From contig JABDEJ010000035.1 in assembly GCA_013287095.1 (NCBI GenBank), forward strand, positions 1 through 23,123: a DNA stretch of 23,123 bases, in the 5' to 3' direction. The position numbers and the translations under genes are program-made. Positions 1 through 8,192 of this stretch are shown piece by piece. Position 1 is the stretch's first letter. Every line of letters starts with the position of its first letter. Origin of the DNA: Bacteroidota bacterium. Lineage in GTDB: Bacteria; Bacteroidota; Bacteroidia; CAILMK01. The notes under the pieces are model-generated. The model saw only the letters and a program-made list of their open reading frames with translations, had not been told where the DNA came from and searched no databases.

Positions 1-104
1 ATCATGATTTTTTAATTTTATAACAAAACAAACTGTTACCTATTTTGTTTATGGATAACGGTTTCAATCATGAAAATAAATTACACCGAGGAGACAGTTT
101 AAGG
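1..104. other. Window edge, no gene seen
   Basis: This AT-rich stretch has no convincing reading frame, promoter box or stable hairpin. It lies downstream of the minus-strand lipoprotein gene and would contain its terminator, but I see no stem followed by a T run. Confidence 0.4.
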
Positions 105-548
105 TTACTTGACTTTTAATTTGTCAATAGTGGCATTCCAATCCATTTTCAGGTTGGTCATAGCTGTATCCACATTTTGTTTGAATTCGTTCCATTTTTC
201 TTTGGTAACCGTTGGAATATCCTTTTTCTGCTCATTCAGGCGATTCATTCTTGCTTTAATCCTTTCCCTGTTGGCAATCCAGTTTTCACGTCCTTTTTCT
301 TTTTTATTTTCATATATGGAATCAAGAACGTTCATCCTGGTTTGCATACTGTCTAATCTCCTGTCAAGGTCTCTTCTAAATGCCTCACGCTCAGTAGCGG
401 TTTTATCCGCTGCAGCAATGGAATCGGCTCTACCCGCAGAATCTGCAGTTTTAACTTCCGCTTGTCCGGCATTATCATTGGTGTTCGTATTGCACGAGAA
501 TAAAATAATCCCGGAAAGAAAAAAAGTAAAGTAAATAAACCTTTTCAT
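105..548 (-). CDS. Small coiled-coil lipoprotein of unknown function
   Basis: The start is taken at the ATG at 548, because the protein then begins with a lipoprotein signal: a basic MKRF, a hydrophobic stretch, then a lipobox ending in L-F-S-C with the acylated cysteine at residue 19. The frame is open further upstream only to a TTG, which would place a non-signal segment in front. The mature part (about 128 aa) is rich in Asn, Asp, Ala, Lys, Arg and Glu and is almost entirely charged helix with coiled-coil character. It has a conserved-looking C-terminal segment around KEKWNEFKQNVDTAM. I expect it to be anchored in the outer or inner membrane facing the periplasm. It resembles small Bacteroidota lipoproteins sometimes grouped with stress-response coiled-coil proteins (sll1863-like), but that link is only an impression. 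No function can be assigned. It is the last of three minus-strand genes and is separated from the next by about 120 nt. Confidence 0.75.
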   Translation of the reverse strand: MKRFIYFTFFLSGIILFSCNTNTNDNAGQAEVKTADSAGRADSIAAADKTATEREAFRRDLDRRLDSMQTRMNVLDSIYENKKEKGRENWIANRERIKARMNRLNEQKKDIPTVTKEKWNEFKQNVDTAMTNLKMDWNATIDKLKVK

Positions 549-669
549 GGGGCAGGTTTTAATTTGATTGAAAAAAATACAAATACTCTTTCTGTTTTGT
601 TCAGACAAAAATCCACTAATTCATCATTCAGCCTCTGAAAGCTAAAATGAAAATGAAAGAATCTGCATT

Positions 670-978
670 TCAATGCGCCATCTTATCCTGAAACCCATAG
701 CTTAGCATAACACTCATAACTATAATACCGATAAACATGACGATAATTGTTGCCGTTTTTTGGCTGGAAACCTTTCCAGCTCGTAGAAGGATATAGCCGA
801 CGAGCAGGTTAAGCATGGCCCACCAAACATTAATGGGTGGTGAGGACAGACCCTTGCCTGGTGGATTAGAAAAAGGAGTGGGGAAGGGGTCGCCTGAAAT
901 ACCATGAATAAAATGGGGAACAGTGTTGGCGAGGAACATACCCGCGAAAAAACATGCGATATAATGATACCATTTCAT
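670..978 (-). CDS. Small integral membrane protein, conserved hypothetical
   Basis: The 102-aa protein starts MKWYHYIACFFAG and has three hydrophobic segments, at about residues 5-25, 50-66 and 76-96. A Pro/Gly-rich linker (around PTPFSNPPGKGLSSPP) lies between the first and second. This suggests a three-helix inner membrane protein with a soluble loop. I recall similar small proteins annotated as hypothetical in several proteobacteria and Bacteroidota, with the same first segment and the same loop, but no known function. No enzymatic motif is visible. It sits between a lipoprotein gene and a cytochrome b5-like gene on the same strand, with spacers of about 120 and 74 nt. These are wide enough for separate promoters, so an operon is not evident. 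Confidence 0.7.
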   Translation of the reverse strand: MKWYHYIACFFAGMFLANTVPHFIHGISGDPFPTPFSNPPGKGLSSPPINVWWAMLNLLVGYILLRAGKVSSQKTATIIVMFIGIIVMSVMLSYGFQDKMAH

Positions 979-1052
979 ATTTTGAAGTATTTGTTTGTTG
1001 GGGTAAAATTAGCAAAGTTTTAGAATCAAAGAAAATGTTGTTATTTTGTTTT

Positions 1053-1301
1053 TCAGCCAAGCTTTCCCACAATTTCAAACTTGTCAAATACAAATTCATT
1101 GTGCGGTGCGTCTTCAAGTTCATCCGTGAGGTCCTGTCCTGCCCAATGTTCATAATGTTGCCCCTGACGCCATAACCGGCTGCTGCTCACATCAAAAACA
1201 AGCCCTTTGTATGCGATCCATATTTCAGGTTTGTCCTGTCCGTTTCGCAAAGCAAGTTGAGACCGGGTATATACGGTAAGAGAGTCGTAATCGGTAGGCA
1301 T
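1053..1301 (-). CDS. Cytochrome b5/MAPR-like heme-binding domain protein
   Basis: This 82-aa protein is a single cytochrome b5-like domain (Pfam Cyt-b5 type). The diagnostic segment is the sequence around YKGLVFDVSSSRLW followed by HYEHWAGQDLTDEL and APH. It lacks the HPGG heme-ligand motif of classical cytochrome b5 and instead resembles the MAPR (progesterone-receptor-membrane-component) branch, where heme is held through tyrosine. There is no signal peptide or membrane segment, so it is probably cytosolic. The start at 1301 is supported by a -7 box (TAATTTTG) ending only 7 nt upstream. It faces the S46 peptidase gene across a 175-nt divergent spacer. The electron-transfer or ligand-binding partner cannot be told from the neighbourhood. 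The family assignment is confident; the heme-ligand type is inferred from the missing His motif. Confidence 0.85.
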   Translation of the reverse strand: MPTDYDSLTVYTRSQLALRNGQDKPEIWIAYKGLVFDVSSSRLWRQGQHYEHWAGQDLTDELEDAPHNEFVFDKFEIVGKLG

Positions 1302-1308
1302 GTGCCGG

Positions 1309-1316
1309 CAAAATTA
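1309..1316 (-). promoter_or_regulatory. -7 box TAATTTTG of the cytochrome b5-like gene
   Basis: This is an exact match to the Bacteroidota -7 consensus TAnnTTTG on the minus strand, ending 7 nt before the ATG at 1301. Transcription would begin within a few nt of the start codon. No good -33 TTG is visible. A short palindrome, GATTTG-G-CAAATC, lies just upstream at 1319-1331 and could be an operator. Confidence 0.55.
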
Positions 1317-1447
1317 GTGATTTGGCAAATCAGAAAACTTCCAGAGACCAAAATTGCGCGTTTAATGGCTCCGTTTTGCAAGAGTATGAATTTTTGTGAA
1401 TTAGCCTAAAATAAGGTTAATCTTTTCTTAATTACAGAGTTTAGGGG

Positions 1448-1455
1448 TACTTTTG
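1448..1455 (+). promoter_or_regulatory. -7 box TACTTTTG of the S46 peptidase gene
   Basis: This is an exact match to TAnnTTTG, 21 nt before the ATG at 1477. It gives an expected 5' leader of about 15-20 nt. The -33 region, around the T-rich stretch at 1421-1427, is only a weak match. It probably drives the S46, M61 and TPR genes together. Confidence 0.55.
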
Positions 1456-1476
1456 CCATCTTAATAATTTAAACGA

Positions 1477-3687
1477 ATGTCAAGGAAAATCATCGCGATA
1501 GCATTATTGCTATTTGTTTCAGCAGGTTTTGTCCATGCTGCCCCTCCGGCCTCTTTTCCAATGCCTGATGAGGGAATGTGGCTGCCCCTGTATCTTAAAA
1601 AGCTGAATGAAAGGGCCATGAAAAGTGCCGGAGCACGTTTCACCGCTGATGATGTTTACAATATTAACCATTCCAGTTTTAAAGATGCCGTTGTGAGGCT
1701 AAACGGAGGAATGTGTACGGCTGAAATTGTAAGCCCGGAAGGATTGATGCTTACAAACCATCATTGCGGATATGAAAAAATTGCAGAGCATAGTGATGTT
1801 ACTCATGATTATCTAAAAGATGGATTCTGGGCCATGAAAAAATCAGACGAACTGGAGAACCCTAAGTTTAAGGCTGAAATCCTGATGTATATGGAAGATG
1901 AAACAGATCTTCTTAATAATGCTGTAAAAAATATAAGTGCTGATGATGCTAAAGCTGCCAGGCTCCAGGTAATGATGGATTCTATTGGCAAAGTAGCATC
2001 AAAAGATGGAAAATACAATGCGGAAGTTGAGCCTTTTTTCGAAGGGAACCAGTATTTTCTCCTGGTTTACCAGGAATATAAAGATATACGCCTGGTAGGA
2101 GCGCCACCTTCATCTATAGGTAAGTTTGGTGGAGATGTTGACAACTGGATGTGGCCCCGTCACACAGGTGATTTTAGCGTTTTCAGGATCTATACTGCTC
2201 CGGATGGCAGTCCTGCAGAAGACAGCAAAGACAATGTGCCTTTAAAGCCAAAATTTTATTTCCCGATTTCATTGAGCGGGGAGAAAAAAGGTGATTTCGC
2301 AATGGTCATGGGCTATCCCGGTCATACAGATCGTTATGCTACCTCTTCGGATCTGGCTTTTAGCAGGGATTATTCAAATCCCGCCATCGTTGATGCATTT
2401 GAGACCCAACTTAATGTCATGAAAAAGGACATGGATGCCGATGAGGCGATTAAAATAAAATTGGCAGAAACCTATGCTTCAGAAAGCAATACTTATAAAT
2501 ATTATGTTGGTCAGGAATTGCTTTTGAAACACGGAGCCGGTTTTTCAACCAAGCTTGATGAAGAGAAAGGTTTTACCGATTGGGTAAATAGTGATGATCA
2601 AAGGAAAAAGAAATATGGCGCAGTTTTATCAGATGTAAAAGATGGAAATGACAAACTCAAATCAATAGAACCGGCATTCAGTTATTTCAATTACGGTTTT
2701 GCAAGCTCCCAATTGTTCAGATATTATACCAGGTATTCTGCCTTTTTCAAATATACCAGGGATGATGCTCCAAAGCCGGAAAAAGGTGATCTTGACTCAG
2801 CCGCCAAAAGAATAAATGCAAGGGTAAATGCTTATTTCACAAGTGGTACCGGAGAAACGGATAAAAAGACATTTAAGGCTGTTTTGCTCGATATGTACAA
2901 TAAGATTCCTGCTGAAGGTAGACCGGATGTGCTTACCAAAATGGTTTCAGATGATAAAAAAGCAGCAACACCTGAAATAGCGATCAATGACTTTGTTGAC
3001 AAACTGTATAAAAAGTCAATGCTGCTGGATAAGGATCGGGCAAATTCCTTTTTGAACAACCCCAATTTGAAAAAGCTTAAAAAAGACCCTTATTACAGTT
3101 TTATGCGTGAGATGGTAAAGTATTATGTTACAAGCCTGTACCCGGTTTATGGCGGTGTGAACCAGCAGATATCAAAAGCGCACAAATTATATGTGGAAGG
3201 GCTGATGGAATGGAAAAAGAACATGGATTTTTATCCTGATGCAAATTCCACATTAAGGGTAACTTACGGTAATGTATTGCCTTATATACCAAGAGACGGC
3301 GTGTCTTATAAATACTACACCACTTACGAAGGCATTGTGGAAAAGAGCAACCCAAAAGATCCTGAATTTATTGTACCACAAAGAGAACTGGACCTTTTTG
3401 CTAAAAAGGATTTTGGCAGATATGCCCAGGATGATACCCTGAGGATTGATTTTCTTGCCAATACCGATATAACAGGTGGTAATTCGGGCAGTCCGGTTCT
3501 GGACGCTGACGGAAACCTGATCGGGCTGGCATTTGATGGAGACTGGGAATCCATGATCGGCGATCTCGTGTTCAACCCGGCTACGAACAGGACGATTTGT
3601 GTGGACATCAGGTACGTACTCTGGGTAATGGACAAATATGCAGGTGCTACCAATTTGATCAATGAAATGAAGATCGTAGGCAAATAG
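1477..3687 (+). CDS. S46 family dipeptidyl-peptidase, DPP7 type
   Basis: This 736-aa serine exopeptidase removes dipeptides from the N-terminus of oligopeptides in the periplasm, feeding amino-acid catabolism. A signal peptide (MSRKIIAIALLLFV...VHA) is cut near residue 22. The chymotrypsin-like triad is visible: His96 in TNHHCG, Asp222 in DNWMWPRHTGDF and Ser670 in GGNSGSPV. The segment after the signal (FPMPDEGMWLP) is also typical of S46. The residue 18 positions after the catalytic serine is Gly688; in Porphyromonas enzymes that position is Gly in DPP7 (hydrophobic or broad P1) and Arg in DPP11 (Asp/Glu P1). I therefore infer DPP7-like specificity. Length fits the family (about 710-740 aa). 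It is the first gene of a probable three-gene unit, followed 37 nt later by an M61 peptidase. S46 enzymes are absent from animals and common in Bacteroidota. Confidence 0.95.
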   Translation: MSRKIIAIALLLFVSAGFVHAAPPASFPMPDEGMWLPLYLKKLNERAMKSAGARFTADDVYNINHSSFKDAVVRLNGGMCTAEIVSPEGLMLTNHHCGYEKIAEHSDVTHDYLKDGFWAMKKSDELENPKFKAEILMYMEDETDLLNNAVKNISADDAKAARLQVMMDSIGKVASKDGKYNAEVEPFFEGNQYFLLVYQEYKDIRLVGAPPSSIGKFGGDVDNWMWPRHTGDFSVFRIYTAPDGSPAEDSKDNVPLKPKFYFPISLSGEKKGDFAMVMGYPGHTDRYATSSDLAFSRDYSNPAIVDAFETQLNVMKKDMDADEAIKIKLAETYASESNTYKYYVGQELLLKHGAGFSTKLDEEKGFTDWVNSDDQRKKKYGAVLSDVKDGNDKLKSIEPAFSYFNYGFASSQLFRYYTRYSAFFKYTRDDAPKPEKGDLDSAAKRINARVNAYFTSGTGETDKKTFKAVLLDMYNKIPAEGRPDVLTKMVSDDKKAATPEIAINDFVDKLYKKSMLLDKDRANSFLNNPNLKKLKKDPYYSFMREMVKYYVTSLYPVYGGVNQQISKAHKLYVEGLMEWKKNMDFYPDANSTLRVTYGNVLPYIPRDGVSYKYYTTYEGIVEKSNPKDPEFIVPQRELDLFAKKDFGRYAQDDTLRIDFLANTDITGGNSGSPVLDADGNLIGLAFDGDWESMIGDLVFNPATNRTICVDIRYVLWVMDKYAGATNLINEMKIVGK

Positions 3688-3724
3688 TCTCAAATTTTTG
3701 ATAACAAGAACAGCGTTTTGAAGC

Positions 3725-5467
3725 ATGATCCAATATAGTATTACCCTTAATCAACCAGAAAAACACTATATTGACATAAGTGTAAAAATTGATACGAAGG
3801 GATCTGAAAAGCTTAACATTCAGTTGCCTGCATGGCGTCCTGGCAGATATGAGCTTGCCAATTTTGCACAGAATATCAGAAAATGGTATGCTGTAGATGA
3901 AAAAGGCACAGAGTTGAGCAGTTACAAAATAAAAAAGGATTGCTGGGTTATAGAAACGGGGGGATGCATAGAGGTATCCATAAAATACGATTACTACTCC
4001 AATCTTCTTGATGCAGGCAACACATATTTTAATGAGAATCAGCTTTATGTCAACCCGGTAAACTGCCTGGTCTATATCCAGGAACGGATCAATGAACCCT
4101 GCGAAATTCAATTAACGAATCTACCTGAAAATTATACAATAGCCGGTTCTTTATCATTTGATTCAGGACACAAAGCTGTTGCCAGGGATTTTCATGCACT
4201 TGCAGATTCTCCATTTATCGCTTGTACTGATTTCAAGTTTAGGAAATATATCGTAGGGAACTACAATTTTAGTATTTCCATAGTTGGGAATGCGCATCCT
4301 GATTGGGAAAAAATGATCCCGGATTTTCAGGCTTTTTGCACTCAGCAAATAGACCTGTTTGGGGAATTACCCGTTAAGGATTATCATTTTTTGTACCAGA
4401 TGCCTGATTACAAGTACTATCACGGTGTAGAACATCTTGCATCTAATGTAGTGTGTATTGGTCCAGCCGAGAGTCTCAATACGGATGAATTTTATGCCGA
4501 TTTCATGGGTATAAGTTCTCATGAGCTGTTTCATAGCTGGAATGTGAAATCAATAAGGCCAGTAGAAATGTATCCTTATGATTACAGTAAAGAGAATTAT
4601 ACCCCATTAAATTATGTGACAGAGGGGGTTACCAGTTATTATGGCGACTATATTCTTCTGAGATCGGCCGTTTATACCTGGGAAGTTTATTTTGCGAAAG
4701 CAGCCAGGACGGTTGAAAGACACCAGCATAATTTTGGAAAACTATACCAGACCCTTTCAGAAGCGTCTATGGATGCATGGATTGATGGTTATAAAACTGG
4801 AGCGCCAGACCGAAAAATATCCTTTTATCAAAAAGGAATGATTGTAGCATGGATGCTTGACCTGAATATGAGGAGGGATACAAACAATTCCCAAAGCCTG
4901 GATTCAGTTATGAGAATCCTGTATCGTGAATTTGCTAAAAAAGACAAAGGATATTCTGAGGCCGACTATCTCCATATCGTTTCATCTATTGCGGGCAAAG
5001 ATTATCGTGCTTTTTTTGAAAAATACGTTTGGGGCTTAGATGATGTGGCCCCGGCCTTGCACGAGGCTTTAAATTATATTGGCTGTGAATTGAATAGGAG
5101 ACCAAGTGCACTGCATTTTGAGGACTGGTTTGGATTCAGATTGCTTGAAGTGGACACTGTAAACAGTAATGTTATAACGCACATAGCTCCGGATAGCCCT
5201 GCTGAAAGATCGAGATTGAGCATTGGAGATAAAATCATAGCTGTAAATGGGATATCACTTGATGCTGTCCTGAATCTGAATGAAGTTCTCAGAGAGGACA
5301 AAACTGGTATCGCTGATATATCTTTTACCAGGAACCGGGAGTTATTATCTGCAAAACTGGAAAAAGGCCCAAACAGGTATTATCCTGTTTACCAGATTTT
5401 TAAAAAAGCAGAAGCAGACGATGCTCAAAAGGGGAACTATAAACTTTGGGCCAACCAGGAATTTTAA
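3725..5467 (+). CDS. M61 family (glycyl aminopeptidase-like) metallopeptidase with PDZ domain
   Basis: This 580-aa zinc peptidase has an N-terminal beta domain (about 1-160, with LPAWRPGRYELANFAQN typical of M61) and a thermolysin-like catalytic domain. The zinc site is HELFH at residues 266-270, with the likely third ligand Glu300 in TEGVTSYYGDY. A C-terminal PDZ domain spans about 455-550, with the carboxylate-binding-loop region near FGFRLLEV and the LSIGDKIIAVNG core around residues 498-508. Family members remove N-terminal residues, with a preference for Gly or Ala in the founding Sphingomonas enzyme. The start is fixed by an in-frame stop two codons upstream. No signal peptide is visible, unlike the flanking S46 and TPR genes, so it is either cytosolic or exported by a route I cannot see. 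It probably shares a transcript with the S46 gene. Family assignment is firm; substrate is unknown. Confidence 0.92.
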   Translation: MIQYSITLNQPEKHYIDISVKIDTKGSEKLNIQLPAWRPGRYELANFAQNIRKWYAVDEKGTELSSYKIKKDCWVIETGGCIEVSIKYDYYSNLLDAGNTYFNENQLYVNPVNCLVYIQERINEPCEIQLTNLPENYTIAGSLSFDSGHKAVARDFHALADSPFIACTDFKFRKYIVGNYNFSISIVGNAHPDWEKMIPDFQAFCTQQIDLFGELPVKDYHFLYQMPDYKYYHGVEHLASNVVCIGPAESLNTDEFYADFMGISSHELFHSWNVKSIRPVEMYPYDYSKENYTPLNYVTEGVTSYYGDYILLRSAVYTWEVYFAKAARTVERHQHNFGKLYQTLSEASMDAWIDGYKTGAPDRKISFYQKGMIVAWMLDLNMRRDTNNSQSLDSVMRILYREFAKKDKGYSEADYLHIVSSIAGKDYRAFFEKYVWGLDDVAPALHEALNYIGCELNRRPSALHFEDWFGFRLLEVDTVNSNVITHIAPDSPAERSRLSIGDKIIAVNGISLDAVLNLNEVLREDKTGIADISFTRNRELLSAKLEKGPNRYYPVYQIFKKAEADDAQKGNYKLWANQEF

Positions 5468-5502
5468 ATTTGATTAACAGGTTATTAGCAATAAAGTCAA
5501 TC

Positions 5503-7035
5503 ATGTCAGATAGTAAATCAGGGGATATATTAACCAAGCGTTTTAAAATACTGTCAGCTTTTGCAATAGTGTTTTTTGTGGTGATCCTTCATCCAATGGT
5601 CCTGCATGCCCAGGATTATTTTAAAATGGGTGTGCAAGAGCAGCAAAAAGCGAACCTTGAAAAGGCGATCGAATACTACGGATTGACATTGAAACAGGAT
5701 TCAAATTTTTTGGGGGCTTATGTGAAACGAGGACTGTGCTACCAGGATCTTTCAGAATTTGATCTGGCCCTTAAGGATTTTAAAAAAGCAAATGAATTGA
5801 AACCCGGTGATCCGGATATAGAAATGAGCACCGGAACTACCTATTTCCATTTAAAAGATTATAAAAATGCATTGCTTTGTCTTACAGAGGCGCTTAAAAA
5901 AATGCCTGATAATGCCAATGGACAGTTCGACCTGGGCCTTACCAAGAATGAGCTGAGAGATTATCAGGGAGCTATAGAAGCTTATGATAAAGCAATTGAT
6001 CTTGAGCCAAATAAGAGCCAGTTTTATTATTGCAGGGCCTTGTCAAAAGATAAGATGAGGGACTACAAAGGCGCTGAAGATGATTGCAGTATGTCCATAA
6101 AATTAAAGCCCGATTACGAAAAGGCATTTTATCTTAGGGCAAAAGAGGAAAATGAATCTAAACAATTTGATAAGGCGCTTAGCGATCTGGACATTGTTAT
6201 TAAAATGAATCCCAAAAATTCAAAATATTATGCTGAAAAGGGCAGCATTGAATACCACATGGGATTGCTGATGGCAAGTATAAACGATTGTAATGCAGCA
6301 ATAAATATTAACAGTCTTAATGGTGAGCCTTTTTTTAATAAGGCATTGTCTGAAAGGGATTCAGGATTACTGGATAGCGCTAAATCAGATCTCGGGAAAG
6401 CAAATAAATTATATAAAACGAGCAGTCCATTTGTATTCATGGAGCTTGCCAAAGTAAATATTTATTCAGGCAACTATTCTGAGGCTGTTAAAGCTGCCGA
6501 GAGCGCCGTAAAATTGAATTCTAAATTAACTTATGCAGAATACGAAATGGCTTATGCCAAACAGTTTTTGGGCAATGATACCGGCGCCACAAAAATATTA
6601 AATCATATTCTCAAAACAGACAGTTCATTTACACTGGCATACTTGCTTTTAGGCAGGATAAATTATCTTGCCGGTGATACAAGTTCCGCAAGAATATTTT
6701 TTACAAAAGGAACCCTGGCAAAAGAAGACCCAATCGGCATTGCAACGTGTTATGCTTTTTTGGGTAATGAATCACTGGCGGTGACCGTGACTAAACGCAT
6801 GATTGGTATAGCTGATTCTTTGGGATTAAGAATTAAAAGCCGCGACGACCTGGCTGATCTGGCTTATATCTATGGTGTTACAAAAAACGCAGGCAAATTT
6901 TTTGAATATATAAATCAAGCGTTGGAAGCAGGTTATCCCAACAAGGCCTGGATTGAGAACTCAAAAGAACTTGATTATATCAGGTCAGAGCCTTTTTACA
7001 AACAGTTGGCAGATAAATACCATTTTAAAAAGTAA
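5503..7035 (+). CDS. Exported TPR-repeat protein
   Basis: I chose the ATG at 5503 (510 aa). The frame is open to 5446, which would overlap the end of the M61 gene and add a non-signal N-terminus. From 5503 the protein has a basic n-region, a hydrophobic core (about residues 16-34) and a signal peptidase-like site after HPMVLHA, near residue 36. The remainder is a run of tetratricopeptide repeats of about 34 aa. Clear units include those ending YYGLTLKQD, FKKANELKPGDPD, YDKAIDLEPNKSQ and LDIVIKMNPKNSK; later units are more diverged. The C-terminus (GYPNKAWIENSKELDYIRSEPFYKQL) resembles the tail of many bacterial TPR proteins. TPRs bind other proteins, so it may be a periplasmic scaffold, but no partner can be named. 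It lies 35 nt after the M61 stop. Its stop is only 4 nt from the convergent purM stop. Confidence 0.85.
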   Translation: MSDSKSGDILTKRFKILSAFAIVFFVVILHPMVLHAQDYFKMGVQEQQKANLEKAIEYYGLTLKQDSNFLGAYVKRGLCYQDLSEFDLALKDFKKANELKPGDPDIEMSTGTTYFHLKDYKNALLCLTEALKKMPDNANGQFDLGLTKNELRDYQGAIEAYDKAIDLEPNKSQFYYCRALSKDKMRDYKGAEDDCSMSIKLKPDYEKAFYLRAKEENESKQFDKALSDLDIVIKMNPKNSKYYAEKGSIEYHMGLLMASINDCNAAININSLNGEPFFNKALSERDSGLLDSAKSDLGKANKLYKTSSPFVFMELAKVNIYSGNYSEAVKAAESAVKLNSKLTYAEYEMAYAKQFLGNDTGATKILNHILKTDSSFTLAYLLLGRINYLAGDTSSARIFFTKGTLAKEDPIGIATCYAFLGNESLAVTVTKRMIGIADSLGLRIKSRDDLADLAYIYGVTKNAGKFFEYINQALEAGYPNKAWIENSKELDYIRSEPFYKQLADKYHFKK

Positions 7036-7039
7036 ACTG

Positions 7040-8188
7040 CTAATATTCAAATTCTCCGTTTGGAGTTTTAAGGGTCAGTTTTCTGCCGGTTCCTTCTTCC
7101 ACATGACCAATAACCTGTGCGTGGATATGAAATGATTCAGATAATGCGATAATTTCTTTTGCGGTTGTTGCATTGGTGTAAATTTCAATCCGCTGTCCCA
7201 TATTGAAAACCTGGTACATCTCTTTCCAGTCTGCATTGTTCTGATTTTGAATCAACCTGAAAACTGGTGGAATTTCAATCAGGTTATCTTTGATAATATG
7301 CAGGTTATGAATATAATGCAATACCTTGCTCAATCCTCCCCCGGTATTGTGAATAATTCCATGGATTTCATTCCTGTATTTGCTAAGAATAGCATTTAAA
7401 ACAGGCACAAACGTTCTTGTAGGAGATAGGAGCAACTCCCCTACAGTATGGCCTTCAAATTCGTCCGTAAGACGTTGGGTGCCGGTATAAACATATTCTG
7501 AATCGATGTTCGGATCAAAACTTTCCGGGTAGTTTTCTGAGTAATAATAAGACAGTGTTTCGTGCTTGGCAAAGGTTAATCCATTGCTGGCAATGCCGCT
7601 GTTGTATGCAGTTTCGTAAACGCTTTGTCCATAAGATGCCAATGCTACGATCACATCGCCTGGCTGGATTTTTATATCCATAACCTTTTCCTTGGGCATT
7701 CTTGCAAAAGCGGTAAAACCGACATCTGCAGTGCGTACAATATCCCCTACATCGGCAGTCTCTCCACCGGAATGCCTGATATGAATGCCAAGCGATTCCA
7801 TTTTTTCAATAAACTCAACAGTCCCTTCAATCAAAGCCTTAACGACCTCTCCCGGTACCAATCCTTTGTTTCGGGCGATGTTTGATGATAAAATAATATC
7901 ATTGGTGACACCGGAACAAGCCATATCATCCAGGTTCATTACAAGTGCATCCTGTACGATTCCTTTCCAGGCATTAATGTCGCCGGTTTCTTTCCAGTAC
8001 AGGTAGGCTATGGAAGTTTTGGTGCCGGCTGTATCTGTATGCATGATATTGACATATTTTTCATCATTACTGACATAATCAGGTAATATCTTGCAGAATG
8101 CATCGTGAAAGAGTCCTTTGTCGAGCTTCAATATGGCAGCTCTTACTTCTTCCTTGGTTGCAGAAACGCCGCGCTTTTCGTAGTTCAT
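7040..8188 (-). CDS. purM: Phosphoribosylformylglycinamidine cyclo-ligase (AIR synthase)
   Basis: The 382-aa cytosolic protein catalyses ATP-dependent ring closure of FGAM to AIR, the fifth step of purine synthesis. The N-terminal domain has HTDTAGTK (residues 50-57), matching the nucleotide-binding TDG-GTK motif of PurM. It is followed by DALVMNLDDMACSGV and GGETADVGDIVRT. The C-terminal half carries the NTGGGLSKVL glycine-rich loop. Sequence and length (about 385-390 aa, longer than the ~345 aa E. coli enzyme) match the Bacteroidota PurM branch. The ATG at 8188 is chosen because MNYEKRGVSATKEEV matches the usual N-terminus of that branch, and a -7 box (TATCTTTG) ends 4 nt upstream. The longer frame to 8308 overlaps the promoter and is rejected. 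No other purine gene is nearby. A generic AIR-synthase-related label would be the fallback. Confidence 0.9.
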   Translation of the reverse strand: MNYEKRGVSATKEEVRAAILKLDKGLFHDAFCKILPDYVSNDEKYVNIMHTDTAGTKTSIAYLYWKETGDINAWKGIVQDALVMNLDDMACSGVTNDIILSSNIARNKGLVPGEVVKALIEGTVEFIEKMESLGIHIRHSGGETADVGDIVRTADVGFTAFARMPKEKVMDIKIQPGDVIVALASYGQSVYETAYNSGIASNGLTFAKHETLSYYYSENYPESFDPNIDSEYVYTGTQRLTDEFEGHTVGELLLSPTRTFVPVLNAILSKYRNEIHGIIHNTGGGLSKVLHYIHNLHIIKDNLIEIPPVFRLIQNQNNADWKEMYQVFNMGQRIEIYTNATTAKEIIALSESFHIHAQVIGHVEEGTGRKLTLKTPNGEFEY

Positions 8189-8192
8189 GGTG

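Noticed and set aside
109..534. 141-aa plus-strand frame opposite the small lipoprotein gene
   Set aside because: It is antisense to a gene with a clear lipobox, and its composition is that of a complementary-strand shadow.
3659..4111. 150-aa minus-strand frame over the S46/M61 junction
   Set aside because: It is antisense to two genes with visible catalytic motifs, and has no family signature or promoter.
5446..5502. Earlier start for the TPR protein
   Set aside because: It would overlap the M61 stop region and put 19 extra residues before an otherwise good signal peptide at 5503.
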